Source: an uncultured Oscillibacter sp.
Lineage (GTDB): Bacteria > Bacillota > Clostridia > Oscillospirales > Oscillospiraceae
Direction: 5' to 3'
DNA length: 16,043 nucleotides
NCBI GenBank assembly: GCA_902490355.1
Contig: CABUDN010000047.1
Span: 1 to 16,043 of the forward strand
The notes under the pieces were generated by a model. That model did not search any database, was not told the DNA's origin, and saw only the letters and a program-made list of their open reading frames with translations. Of this stretch, positions 1 through 6,249 are shown in pieces. The position numbers and the translations under genes were made by a program. How positions within the stretch are numbered: position 1 is the stretch's first letter; each line of letters begins with the position of its first letter.

Positions 1-593
1 GCCAGCTGGGCGCGCCCTCCATCGCCTCCATTCTGGAGGACTTCTCCCAGGAGGGAGGGCCCCAGCGGTTTGCCGACAACCAGACCATCACGATCTGCGG
101 CGTGGTGACGTCCAGCAAGACCAAGACCACCCGGAATAACAGCCTCATGGCCTATGTGGTTGTGGAAGACGACACGGCTTCCATGGAGCTGCTGTGCTTT
201 TCCCGGGTGCTGGATACCTGCGGTGCCTACCTGCGGGAAAACCAGGCGGTGGTGGTCCGAGGCAAGCTGTCCGTCCGGGATGAGAAGGCCCCCCAGATTC
301 TGTGTGATTCGGCGTATCCCCTGGCTGCCATGGACGGCGCGCCGCCTCCGGCGCCCAAGCCCAAGGGGGAGAAGATTCTGGAAGGGAACACGCTCTTTTT
401 GAAGTTTCCCTCTCTGGACCATCCCTCTGTGCGCCACATGAAGCTGGTGTTCCAGATGTTTCCCGGCAATACCCGGGTCAAGCTGGTCATGGCGGACACC
501 CGAAAGGTCTATGCCGGATCGGTGCTGCTCCACCAGGCTCTGGTGGAGGAAGCCCGCCAGACGCTGGGTGCAGAAAACGTGGTCATTCAATAA
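1..593 (+). CDS. dnaE: DNA polymerase III subunit alpha, C-terminal end (partial)
   Basis: This is the 3' end of the replicative polymerase gene; the first whole codon begins at base 3 and the 5' part lies outside the window. The 196 visible residues start in the region linking the fingers and helix-hairpin-helix to the OB fold. The OB-fold (tRNA_anti-codon type) follows, with the hallmark run ITICGVVTSSKTKTTRNN and the strand YVVVEDDTASMELLCFS. After residue ~110 comes a proline-rich linker (PPPAPKPKGEK) and a small C-terminal domain. In DnaE the OB fold contacts single-stranded template DNA. The GTG at 102 is internal and is not a start. The gene ends 12 bases before a strong hairpin shared with the convergent downstream gene. 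Family identity is secure; dnaE is preferred over polC because of the OB fold at the C-terminus. Confidence 0.92.
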   Translation, partial: QLGAPSIASILEDFSQEGGPQRFADNQTITICGVVTSSKTKTTRNNSLMAYVVVEDDTASMELLCFSRVLDTCGAYLRENQAVVVRGKLSVRDEKAPQILCDSAYPLAAMDGAPPPAPKPKGEKILEGNTLFLKFPSLDHPSVRHMKLVFQMFPGNTRVKLVMADTRKVYAGSVLLHQALVEEARQTLGAENVVIQ

Positions 594-604
594 TGGAAAC
601 AAAC

Positions 605-638
605 AGGAGGGCCGTCCCCATGCGGGGACGGCCCTCCT
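605..638. terminator. Hairpin terminator between convergent genes
   Basis: A perfect 15-bp GC-rich stem (605-619 with 624-638, loop ATGC) lies between dnaE (+) and the DUF4364 gene (-). The T-richer flank (GTTTGTTT) is on the minus-strand exit, while the plus-strand exit is only TTGTGTCATGTTCT. It probably works in both directions and better for the minus-strand gene. Confidence 0.75.
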
Positions 639-668
639 TGTGTCATGTTCTGTACAGCGAAATTTTGG

Positions 669-1211
669 TTAAGATTCCGCTTCCTCGTCGTCGGTAAGGA
701 GCAGGTCCATGACCTTGCTGTAGAGCTTTTCCGGCGACTTCAAAAACCGCTCCGAGAGGACTTTGGCCATGTCTTCCCGGACAACCATCAGCTTGAGATC
801 CATGACGCTGCCCATATCGTCATCCAGATTCAGCTGCACGGTATAGGTGCCGTTGTCCCGGACTTCCGTCGAGGCCCGGACCTGACTTTTGCGCCGCAGC
901 TTGCGGTTGATGATACTGATGTTCTTGTCGCAGCGCAGCCGCACGGAATAGGGCAGACTGCTCTCGCAGATCTGACTGTTGCGGATGCCCTTGTCCGTAA
1001 TGGAGTAGAGCCCGTCCTCCGAAAGAGTCAAATGTCCGGTTTTGACCAGATCGTTGAGGCATTCGGAAAAATCAAAATATCCAATGCCGTCGTCACACAT
1101 GGTCAGATCCAGCACTGTGTCGAAGGGAATGGGTTGGATGACCCGGGTGGTGATATACAGGATCAAAAATTTGATCTCCAGCTTGTTTTGAATGAACCCA
1201 TGGCCCGCCAT
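669..1211 (-). CDS. DUF4364 family protein
   Basis: The 180-residue protein starts MAGHGFIQNKLEIKFLILY, which is the typical opening of the clostridial DUF4364 family. An N-terminal winged-helix-like region (about residues 5-80, with LVKTGHLTLSEDGLYSITDKG resembling a wHTH wing) is followed by a beta-rich C-terminal half ending in an acidic tail (DDEEAES). The ATG at 1211 is chosen over an upstream in-frame start because AAAAAAGGAGG lies 8 bases before it. No signal peptide or membrane segment is seen. The function of the family is not established; a DNA-binding or regulatory role is inferred only from the winged-helix look. It is a single-gene unit, convergent with dnaE and divergent from the Xre regulator. 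Confidence 0.85.
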   Translation of the reverse strand: MAGHGFIQNKLEIKFLILYITTRVIQPIPFDTVLDLTMCDDGIGYFDFSECLNDLVKTGHLTLSEDGLYSITDKGIRNSQICESSLPYSVRLRCDKNISIINRKLRRKSQVRASTEVRDNGTYTVQLNLDDDMGSVMDLKLMVVREDMAKVLSERFLKSPEKLYSKVMDLLLTDDEEAES

Positions 1212-1250
1212 GCGTGCCGCCTCCTTTTTTCGGTATATGATTTTGGTTCT

Positions 1251-1280
1251 AGTATACCGCAATCTCCTGGGGTTTGTACA
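1251..1280 (-). promoter_or_regulatory. Candidate sigma-A promoter for the DUF4364 gene
   Basis: Read on the minus strand, TGTACA (1280-1275) and TATACT (1256-1251) are separated by 18 bases. This would start a transcript about 35 bases upstream of the ATG. The -10 is 5/6 and the -35 is 4/6 to consensus. The call rests on spacing and consensus only. Confidence 0.45.
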
Positions 1281-1294
1281 CCCCCAAATCAAAA

Positions 1295-1360
1295 TGGAAA
1301 GTTTGCTTGACATTGGCAGCGCTTCCTGTTATGCTGATGATATGGAAAGGACACTTTCCA
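1295..1360. promoter_or_regulatory. Candidate autoregulatory operator (TGGAAAG half-sites)
   Basis: A perfect inverted repeat TGGAAAG-GACA-CTTTCCA occupies 1343-1360, just downstream of the -10. A third copy of the half-site TGGAAAG lies at 1295-1301, just upstream of the -35. Half-sites thus bracket the promoter of a small Xre-type regulator, which is the usual arrangement for self-repression. Binding by this regulator is inferred. Confidence 0.55.
1307..1335 (+). promoter_or_regulatory. Sigma-A promoter of the Xre regulator operon
   Basis: A perfect -35 TTGACA (1307-1312), a 17-base spacer and TATGCT (1330-1335) preceded by TG at 1327-1328 make an extended -10. It lies about 45 bases upstream of the regulator ATG and next to palindromic half-sites, so autoregulation is likely. 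Confidence 0.75.
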
Positions 1361-1378
1361 TCGGACGGGAGGGATTGC

Positions 1379-1582
1379 ATGAAAAACCGACTGGAGGAAC
1401 TGCGCCGGGCCCGGGGCATCCGGCAGGAGGAACTGGCGGAGGCGCTGGAGGTTTCCCGGCAGACCATCGGATCTCTGGAAAACGGGCGGTATAACCCGTC
1501 CATTTTACTGGCATTCAAGATTGCCCGGTATTTCGGTATGACCATTGAGGAGATCTTTTTGTACGAGGAGGAGCCGTCATGA
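1379..1582 (+). CDS. Small Xre-family HTH transcriptional regulator (YgzD-like)
   Basis: This 67-residue protein is essentially one helix-turn-helix domain. The HTH spans about residues 4-58, with the recognition region QEELAEALEVSRQTIGSLEN followed by the conserved NP-S-L-A-KIA pattern typical of HTH_3 regulators. It has no extra sensor domain. The ATG at 1379 follows a GGGAGGG run. Its TGA overlaps the ATG of the next gene by four bases (ATGA), so the two are translationally coupled. Regulators of this type commonly pair with a small multipass membrane protein and repress their own operon; that pairing is visible here, but the signal sensed cannot be read from sequence. Confidence 0.9.
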   Translation: MKNRLEELRRARGIRQEELAEALEVSRQTIGSLENGRYNPSILLAFKIARYFGMTIEEIFLYEEEPS

Positions 1583-1995
1583 GAAGGAAAACGAAGTGGT
1601 ATCTGGCGATGGGAATTCTGGGCGTGGCGCTCTCGGTGGTCAGCTTGCTGCTGGGGGGCCGGATTTCCGATAACGTGGGTGGGATGCTCACGGGCGTGGG
1701 GATGGGTCTCTTTGGGTTTGGCTTTTCCCAGTTTAAAATGCGCCGCTGGGAGGAGAAGGACCCACAGCAAATGCACAAGGCTGAAATTGAGGCCAATGAT
1801 GAGCGGAATGTGGCCATTCGCCGCCGGGCCCAGGCCGTCAGTGGGGAAGTGCTGCAGTGGACGGTGCTGGCGGCGGCCTGGGTGTCCATTGCCTTTGGCG
1901 CACCGCTGTGGGTGACGCTGGCGGCATTGGGCGTGTTTTTAGCCAAAAGCGTACTGGAAGTGGCGCTGATGGTTCGCTACCAGAAGCAGATGTAA
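1579..1995 (+). CDS. Multipass membrane protein, DUF2178/DUF6442-like, partner of the Xre regulator
   Basis: The 138-residue protein has four predicted membrane segments in two hairpins (about residues 8-28, 33-52, 92-110 and 112-130). They are separated by a charged cytoplasmic loop. The loop holds the motif EANDERNVAIRRRAQ, the ERN-x-x-I-x-x-x-A signature often seen in DUF2178-like proteins encoded beside small Xre regulators. The start overlaps the regulator stop by four bases. No catalytic residues are evident. It could be a membrane stress or transport component, but its function is unknown. The family label is by motif resemblance and could be a related DUF. Confidence 0.82.
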   Translation: MRRKTKWYLAMGILGVALSVVSLLLGGRISDNVGGMLTGVGMGLFGFGFSQFKMRRWEEKDPQQMHKAEIEANDERNVAIRRRAQAVSGEVLQWTVLAAAWVSIAFGAPLWVTLAALGVFLAKSVLEVALMVRYQKQM

Positions 1996-2021
1996 GGTGT
2001 CGAATCCGGTCGGATTCCGCC

Positions 2022-2050
2022 TTGACGGCGCCGCAGCGGCTTGCTATCAT
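2022..2050 (+). promoter_or_regulatory. Sigma-A promoter of the DUF3048 lipoprotein gene
   Basis: TTGACG (2022-2027), a 17-base spacer and TATCAT (2045-2050) with an upstream TG at 2042-2043 form a good extended -10 promoter. It lies 35 bases before the ATG. A small inverted repeat GAATCCG-GT-CGGATTC (2002-2017) sits just upstream of the -35 and could be an activator site or the end of the previous transcript. Confidence 0.65.
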
Positions 2051-2085
2051 AAACGTAATAAGCAAACCGGAAAGGCGGCGGTGAC

Positions 2086-3171
2086 ATGAAAAGACGGATG
2101 GGAACGCTGGTGCTGGCAGCGCTGATGATCCTGACGGCAGGCTGCGGCCAAACGCCGCCGGAGCCGGAACCGGAGCCGGATCCCGTGCCGGTGGTGGAAC
2201 CGGAGCCGGTGCCCGAGCCCGAACCCGAGCCGGAGGTCCCGGCGGGGACGAATCCGCTGACGGGACTTCCCATGGAGCCGGAGTATGAGCAGAACCGGCC
2301 TGTGGCCGTGATGTTCAATAATCTCAAAGCCGCCCAGCCCCAGGTGGGGATTGCACAGGCGGATGTGATCTACGAGATCACCGCCGAAGGCGGTATTACC
2401 CGGATGCTGGGGCTTTATCAGACTCTGGAGGGAGTGGGAACCCTGGGGAGCATCCGCTCCACCCGGCCGTACTATCTGGAACTGGCGCTGGGGCATGATG
2501 CCCTGCTGGTCCACGCCGGGGGCTCTCCCGAAGCCTATACGGATATCCGGTCCTGGGGCGTGGACAACATGGACGGCGTCAACGGCGGATCCGATGCCAA
2601 GATCTTCTGGCGGGACGCGGAGCGCCGCAAGACTATGAACTACGAGCACACTCTGGTGACTTCCGGTGAAAAGATTCTGGAGTACCTGGCCCAGGGGCAT
2701 TTTGAAACGCAGCATGACGCGGACTATGTCTACGGCCAGACCTTTGTGGAGGACGGTACGCCGGCGGACGGTACACCGGCCCAGGAGCTGACGGTGCAGT
2801 TCTCCTCCTATAAAACCGGCGTCTTTACCTATGACCCGGAGAGCCGGACCTATCTTGCCCAGCAGTACGGAAAGCCGCACGTGGACGGGGAGACCGGCGA
2901 GCAGGTCAGTGCCTCCAATGTGCTGGTGCTCAAGACGGATATCTCCGTCATCTCCGGCGATACCGCCGGACGGATGAAGGCCCGCCTCACCGGCGAGGGC
3001 GAAGGACTGTACCTGTGCGGAGGGAAGTCCATCCCCATCCGCTGGAGCAAGACGGACCGGAACCATCCCTTCGTCTATACCCGGGAGGATGGAACACCCC
3101 TGGCGCTGGAGCAGGGCCGCAGCTATGTTTGCATTGTCAGCGCCCGCAATGCCAAGATCAGTGTGACATAA
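2086..3171 (+). CDS. yerB: DUF3048 domain lipoprotein (YerB-like)
   Basis: The 361-residue protein has a lipoprotein signal peptide (MKRRMGTLVLAALMILTAGC) with lipobox LTAGC and the lipidated Cys at residue 20. It should therefore be anchored outside the cytoplasmic membrane. Residues 24-52 form a Pro-Glu linker. The DUF3048 N-terminal domain follows, from NPLTGLP (residue 56) through NRPVAVMFNN, ADVIYEI and GSIRSTRPYY. The C-terminal DUF3048 half ends with the typical GKSIPIRWSK and GRSYVCIVS runs. Full length is normal for the family. No partner gene is adjacent, and a terminator follows 19 bases after the stop. The family's biochemical role is unknown; an envelope function is inferred from the lipobox. 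The symbol is by family resemblance only. Confidence 0.9.
   Translation: MKRRMGTLVLAALMILTAGCGQTPPEPEPEPDPVPVVEPEPVPEPEPEPEVPAGTNPLTGLPMEPEYEQNRPVAVMFNNLKAAQPQVGIAQADVIYEITAEGGITRMLGLYQTLEGVGTLGSIRSTRPYYLELALGHDALLVHAGGSPEAYTDIRSWGVDNMDGVNGGSDAKIFWRDAERRKTMNYEHTLVTSGEKILEYLAQGHFETQHDADYVYGQTFVEDGTPADGTPAQELTVQFSSYKTGVFTYDPESRTYLAQQYGKPHVDGETGEQVSASNVLVLKTDISVISGDTAGRMKARLTGEGEGLYLCGGKSIPIRWSKTDRNHPFVYTREDGTPLALEQGRSYVCIVSARNAKISVT
2155..2241 (+). repeat. Degenerate Pro-Glu codon repeat in the lipoprotein linker
   Basis: A run of short CCGGAG/CCGGAA-type units encodes about 29 residues of almost pure Pro, Glu, Val and Asp directly after the lipidated Cys. Such linkers act as rigid, extended spacers from the membrane. 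The DNA is internally repetitive and could change length by slippage. Confidence 0.7.
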
Positions 3172-3190
3172 AAATATTTGCAGAAAACGG

Positions 3191-3227
3191 CAAGAGCCGC
3201 CTCATTCGAGGCGGCTCTTGTTTTTTT
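3191..3227 (+). terminator. Intrinsic terminator of the DUF3048 gene
   Basis: A perfect 13-bp stem CAAGAGCCGCCTC / GAGGCGGCTCTTG (3191-3203 with 3208-3220, loop ATTC) is followed directly by seven T. It lies between the lipoprotein gene and the convergent cysteine-rich gene, and may also stop the latter. Confidence 0.9.
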
Positions 3228-3228
3228 G

Positions 3229-4065
3229 TTACTTGCAGCAACAGCAGCACTTGGCATCCTCGTAGCTCTCGGGGGTGCGGACGGTGTTGGGCGGGAAGAA
3301 CTCGCCAACGGGGAAGGCGATGTTGCGGAAGATGCAGCAGGGGTCTTCGTTGTTGCTGCCGCAGTCGCACTCCTTGTCGGGCATGCAGTAATCGTACACG
3401 GGCACCAGCAGCTGGGAATCCCGCTCCAGGCGGACGATGGAGAACTGGCCCAGAGTGACATAGATCCGGCGGCTGTCGTCGCCGCAGGAGAGGTCTCCGC
3501 CGAAGCAGTTGTTGATGAAGGACGGAACCTCGCACAGATCGCAGTCGCACTCCCGCTTGCCGCAGCAGTCCATGATCCGGGCGTCCAGGACGATGGGATC
3601 CACGGCCTCCACCACGGCGGTGGGGGCGTTGGCCCGGCGCATCATCTGGATGTCGGGCTCGCCTACGCGCATTTCGGAGGAGAAGATTTTGGCGCTGCCC
3701 TCGCTGCCGAAGAGGATGGCGCGCTTGTCGAACACGCACAGGCCCTCCACGGTAACCGGTGCCGGGCAGCTGAGATAGGCCTGCAGGGTGACGGAGTAGA
3801 AAAACCGCATATCCACGGTGTAGAAGCCCCGGTTGAAGCTCACGGGTTCCACGTCCACATAGACATACAGCAGCTTGGCGGTGCCGCCTTTGACGGACAG
3901 CGCGCGGTTGATGGCATCCACACACTCCAGCTTGGGATAGAACCGCAGATCCTCAATGCAGTCCTTATCACGGCAGGAGTCATAGATTTTCCGCGTATGG
4001 ATGCAAACCGCCTCCCGGATGCTGCCGCAGCTGTCCACGGGGCCGGGCATGACTTTCTCAGGCAT
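3229..4065 (-). CDS. Conserved clostridial cysteine-rich protein, function unknown (possible spore-coat component)
   Basis: The 278-residue protein starts MPEKVMPGPVDSCGSIREAV. The ATG at 4065 has AGGAGG placed 7 bases upstream. It contains 24 cysteines (nearly 9%). One cluster, DCCGKRECDCDLC, lies near residues 166-178, another is CDCGSNNEDPCC, and five consecutive Cys precede the final Lys. There is no signal peptide or membrane segment, so the protein is cytoplasmic or assembled from the mother cell. The opening RKIYDSCRDKDCIEDLRFYP is a pattern I recall from conserved clostridial proteins of unknown function, loosely like SPOCS (DUF3794) proteins. The spoIIIA operon next door and a sigma-K-like promoter make a disulfide-linked spore-coat role plausible. 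Metal binding is an alternative. Confidence 0.8.
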   Translation of the reverse strand: MPEKVMPGPVDSCGSIREAVCIHTRKIYDSCRDKDCIEDLRFYPKLECVDAINRALSVKGGTAKLLYVYVDVEPVSFNRGFYTVDMRFFYSVTLQAYLSCPAPVTVEGLCVFDKRAILFGSEGSAKIFSSEMRVGEPDIQMMRRANAPTAVVEAVDPIVLDARIMDCCGKRECDCDLCEVPSFINNCFGGDLSCGDDSRRIYVTLGQFSIVRLERDSQLLVPVYDYCMPDKECDCGSNNEDPCCIFRNIAFPVGEFFPPNTVRTPESYEDAKCCCCCK

Positions 4066-4120
4066 TGCAATACCTCCTAATTAAGTAGCTGAGATGAAAG
4101 AACCGGAGTCCTTTCAATCC

Positions 4121-4146
4121 AGTCTATGCCCCGTCGGCACAAAGGT
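4121..4146 (-). promoter_or_regulatory. Candidate sigma-K promoter for the cysteine-rich gene
   Basis: Read on the minus strand, ACC (4146-4144) precedes CATAGACT (4128-4121), with exactly 16 bases between AC and CATA. This fits the sigma-K pattern AC-N16-CATAnnnT. The predicted transcript would begin about 50 bases before the ATG. The motif is short and could be chance, but no convincing sigma-A promoter was seen in the interval. Confidence 0.4.
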
Positions 4147-4173
4147 GCGTGCAGGAAGGCGGGGCCTTTTTTT
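4128..4173 (+). terminator. Terminator-like hairpin upstream of the spoIIIA operon
   Basis: GCCCCG (4128-4133) can pair with CGGGGC (4160-4165), enclosing an inner GCAC-AAAG-GTGC hairpin (4137-4148), and is followed by C and seven T. No obvious plus-strand gene feeds it. It may insulate the operon from read-through, or its DNA may simply overlap the minus-strand promoter. Confidence 0.5.
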
Positions 4174-4183
4174 CGGGCATCGT

Positions 4184-4212
4184 GCATACTCCGGGACGAG
4201 CCGTCATAGGTT
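4184..4212 (+). promoter_or_regulatory. Candidate sigma-E promoter of the spoIIIA operon
   Basis: GCATACT (4184-4190), a 14-base spacer and CATAGGTT (4205-4212) match the sigma-E pattern KMATATT-N14-CATACAMT at 6/7 and 5/8 positions. It ends 46 bases before the spoIIIAA ATG. In Bacillus subtilis this operon is transcribed by sigma-E in the mother cell, so the site fits known biology. Confidence 0.55.
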
Positions 4213-4258
4213 GAAGCAACAAAGGAAAGGGGGAGGACCCTTGCAGGAGAAGGAATGC

Positions 4259-5158
4259 ATGCGCCGTTACGCGGAGGCGGCGGCCATTTTGCCGGTACGG
4301 CTGCGCACATTGGCGCTGTCGCTGCCGGATGAGGTCCAGGCCCGGGCGGAGGAGTTCCGCCTGCGGGCGGGACGGCCCATGACGGTGCTGACACCGGAGG
4401 GTGAGATGGCTCTGGAGGGCATTGTGGAGCCGGAGGAACTGGAAACCCTATGCGATCTGGCTACGGAGTTTTCCCGCTACGCCGCGTCGGAAACCCTGCG
4501 GGATGGTTTTTTGCCGGTGCGGGGCGGCTTCCGGGTGGGGATCTGCGGTACGGCGGTGATGAAGGAGGGCGCCAGCACAAACCTGAAAAGTCTCTCTTCC
4601 GCCGCAGTGCGCATTGCCCGGGAGCACAAGGGCATCGCCCGGGATTTGGCGCCCCGGCTGTTCTCCGACGGTGTCTTTGTCAATACGCTGATTCTCTCGC
4701 CGCCGGGCGGCGGCAAGACTACGCTGCTGCGGGATCTGGTGCGTCAGCTCTCCGAAGGAGCGGAGGGGATTGGGCCCCGCCGCATGGCCCTCATCGATGA
4801 GCGGGGCGAAGTGGCGGTCATGGTGCAGGGCGAGCCCCAGATGGATGTGGGCCCCCACACCGATGTGCTGGACGGATGCCCCAAGGCGGTGGGTATTCCC
4901 ATGGTGCTGCGGGCCATGAATCCCCAGATCATCGCCGTGGATGAGATCACCGTCCGGGAGGATCTGCGGGCCATAGCCATGGCGGCGGGCTGCGGAGTGG
5001 GGCTGCTGGCGACCATCCACGCCGCGGACGTGACGGAGCTTGCACAAAAGCCACTTTACCGTCAGCTGCTGGAGGAGCGGGTCTTCCGGTTGGCGGTGCG
5101 GATTACAGCCACGGCAGAAGCGGGACGGGCCTACCGGCTGGAGACGCTGCCATGCTGA
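4259..5158 (+). CDS. spoIIIAA: Stage III sporulation protein AA (secretion-type ATPase)
   Basis: SpoIIIAA is the AAA+/GspE-like ATPase thought to energise the SpoIIIA-SpoIIQ channel from the mother-cell side. The 299 residues carry Walker A PPGGGKTT (about 148-155), ALIDERGE (about 177-184), the acidic AVDE of Walker B (about 226-229) and the ATIHA motif with a conserved His near residue 254. These are in the same order as in the family, whose usual length is about 305 residues. The ATG at 4259 has AGGAG nine bases upstream. A TTG at 4241 (305 residues) has a stronger GGGGGAGG but only a four-base gap, so it is less likely. The 3' end overlaps spoIIIAB by seven bases. It opens a complete eight-gene operon. 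Confidence 0.93.
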   Translation: MRRYAEAAAILPVRLRTLALSLPDEVQARAEEFRLRAGRPMTVLTPEGEMALEGIVEPEELETLCDLATEFSRYAASETLRDGFLPVRGGFRVGICGTAVMKEGASTNLKSLSSAAVRIAREHKGIARDLAPRLFSDGVFVNTLILSPPGGGKTTLLRDLVRQLSEGAEGIGPRRMALIDERGEVAVMVQGEPQMDVGPHTDVLDGCPKAVGIPMVLRAMNPQIIAVDEITVREDLRAIAMAAGCGVGLLATIHAADVTELAQKPLYRQLLEERVFRLAVRITATAEAGRAYRLETLPC

Positions 5159-5649
5159 AGCTGTTGGGAAGTACTTTGATTTTGGGAGCCGGAGTCTGGC
5201 TGCGCTGGAACACCCTGACCCAGCGGCGGCGCATGCGGCGGGTGCTGGAGGAGTGTCTCGCGGCTCTGCGGCGCATGGCCGAGGAAATCCGCATGGCCCG
5301 AACCGCACTGCCGCTGCTGCTGGAGCGGTTGGCCGGGCAGTGCGGTCCGGATGCCGCCGTTTTATTTTCCGGCGCAGCAGCGGCGCTGCGGAGGGGGGAG
5401 TCCCTGGCGCCCGTCTGGCGGACTCTGTCTGAGGGACTGCCGCTGCCGCCTGAAAGCCGGGAGGTCCTGGCGGACCTGGGAGCGGATTTACACGGAGACG
5501 AGGAGGCGGTGTGCAAGGCAATTTCATTGGCGGTGCAGCGGCTGGAGCAGCACCGGGAGGATCTGGAAAACAGCCGGCAGGCGGAGGAGAAGCGGGTAAC
5601 GGCATTGTGCTTTTCCGGTGCGGCGCTGCTGGTGATCTTACTGATATGA
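5152..5649 (+). CDS. spoIIIAB: Stage III sporulation protein AB
   Basis: This 165-residue membrane-anchored protein (about 171 in B. subtilis) has an N-terminal membrane segment at residues 3-18. A long helical body contains LEECLAALRRMAEEIRMART, and a C-terminal hydrophobic segment CFSGAALLVILLI reaches the stop. The fold resembles GspF-type secretion-platform proteins, consistent with a partner for the SpoIIIAA ATPase. It starts inside the end of spoIIIAA, which implies translational coupling. Confidence 0.92.
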   Translation: MLKLLGSTLILGAGVWLRWNTLTQRRRMRRVLEECLAALRRMAEEIRMARTALPLLLERLAGQCGPDAAVLFSGAAAALRRGESLAPVWRTLSEGLPLPPESREVLADLGADLHGDEEAVCKAISLAVQRLEQHREDLENSRQAEEKRVTALCFSGAALLVILLI

Positions 5650-5659
5650 GGAATGCGGT

Positions 5660-5854
5660 ATGGACGTGGATTTGATTTTCAAGATTGCCGCCATCGGTAT
5701 TTTGGTGGCGGTGCTTAATCAGCTGCTGGTGCGCTCAGGCCGGGAGGAGCAGGCCATGATGACCACTCTGGCGGGACTGGTGGTGGTCCTCATGATGATG
5801 GTGCAGGAGATCAGCAATCTCTTTACCCTCATCAAAACCCTGTTTGATCTTTAG
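5660..5854 (+). CDS. spoIIIAC: Stage III sporulation protein AC
   Basis: The 64-residue protein has two membrane helices (about residues 6-23 and 35-56). The conserved family pattern IFKIAAIGI-x-VAVLNQLL-x-x-x-GREEQA-M is followed by VQEISNLFTLIKTLF. Length and sequence match the family, which is related to SpoIIIAD. The gap to spoIIIAB is 10 bases with GAGGA as ribosome binding site. Confidence 0.95.
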   Translation: MDVDLIFKIAAIGILVAVLNQLLVRSGREEQAMMTTLAGLVVVLMMMVQEISNLFTLIKTLFDL

Positions 5855-5859
5855 AGAAG

Positions 5860-6249
5860 ATGGAGCAGATCGTGCAGGTGACGGCCCTGTGCGTGGTAGG
5901 GGCTCTGCTGGCCGTAGTGGTCCGGCGGGGAAGCCCGGAGTGCGCGCTGGTGCTGGGAATTGCCGCCGTTGTGGCGGTGCTGGTGTTTCTTGCCCAGGGC
6001 CTGGAGGAACTCATGGCGTTCCTTGCGGAGCTGGGGGAGCGCAGCGGCATACCGGAGACGCTGTTTGTGCCTCTTTATAAAACACTGGGCATTGCCCTGG
6101 TGGTGCGGGTGGGGGCCGGGCTGTGCCGGGACGCCGGAGAGTCGGCCCTGGGGAGCGTGGTGGAGACGGCGGGAGCCGTGTGTGCGATGCTGACGGCACT
6201 GCCGCTTCTGCGGGCCGTGCTGGACATGCTGTTGGAGCTGATGGAATGA
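5860..6249 (+). CDS. spoIIIAD: Stage III sporulation protein AD
   Basis: The 129-residue multipass protein (133 in B. subtilis) belongs to the SpoIIIAC/AD family. Its N-terminal hydrophobic segments (about 4-22 and 28-47) are followed by the conserved ETLFVPLYKTLGIALVVRV region and a final hydrophobic stretch. The gap to spoIIIAC is only five bases and no good Shine-Dalgarno is seen, so its translation probably depends on the upstream gene. Its stop overlaps the spoIIIAE start (ATGA). Confidence 0.93.
   Translation: MEQIVQVTALCVVGALLAVVVRRGSPECALVLGIAAVVAVLVFLAQGLEELMAFLAELGERSGIPETLFVPLYKTLGIALVVRVGAGLCRDAGESALGSVVETAGAVCAMLTALPLLRAVLDMLLELME

Noticed and set aside
2002..2017. GAATCCG-GT-CGGATTC as terminator of the Xre operon
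   Set aside because: The two-base loop is too tight and no T-run follows; it is better regarded as a possible binding site.
2047..3066. A 339-codon minus-strand frame opposite the DUF3048 gene
   Set aside because: It is an antisense shadow produced by GC-rich codons; the plus-strand gene has a lipobox, promoter and terminator.
4448..5605. A 385-codon minus-strand frame across spoIIIAA and spoIIIAB
   Set aside because: It is antisense to two recognised genes, is Pro/Ala/Arg-rich and has no ribosome site or domain.
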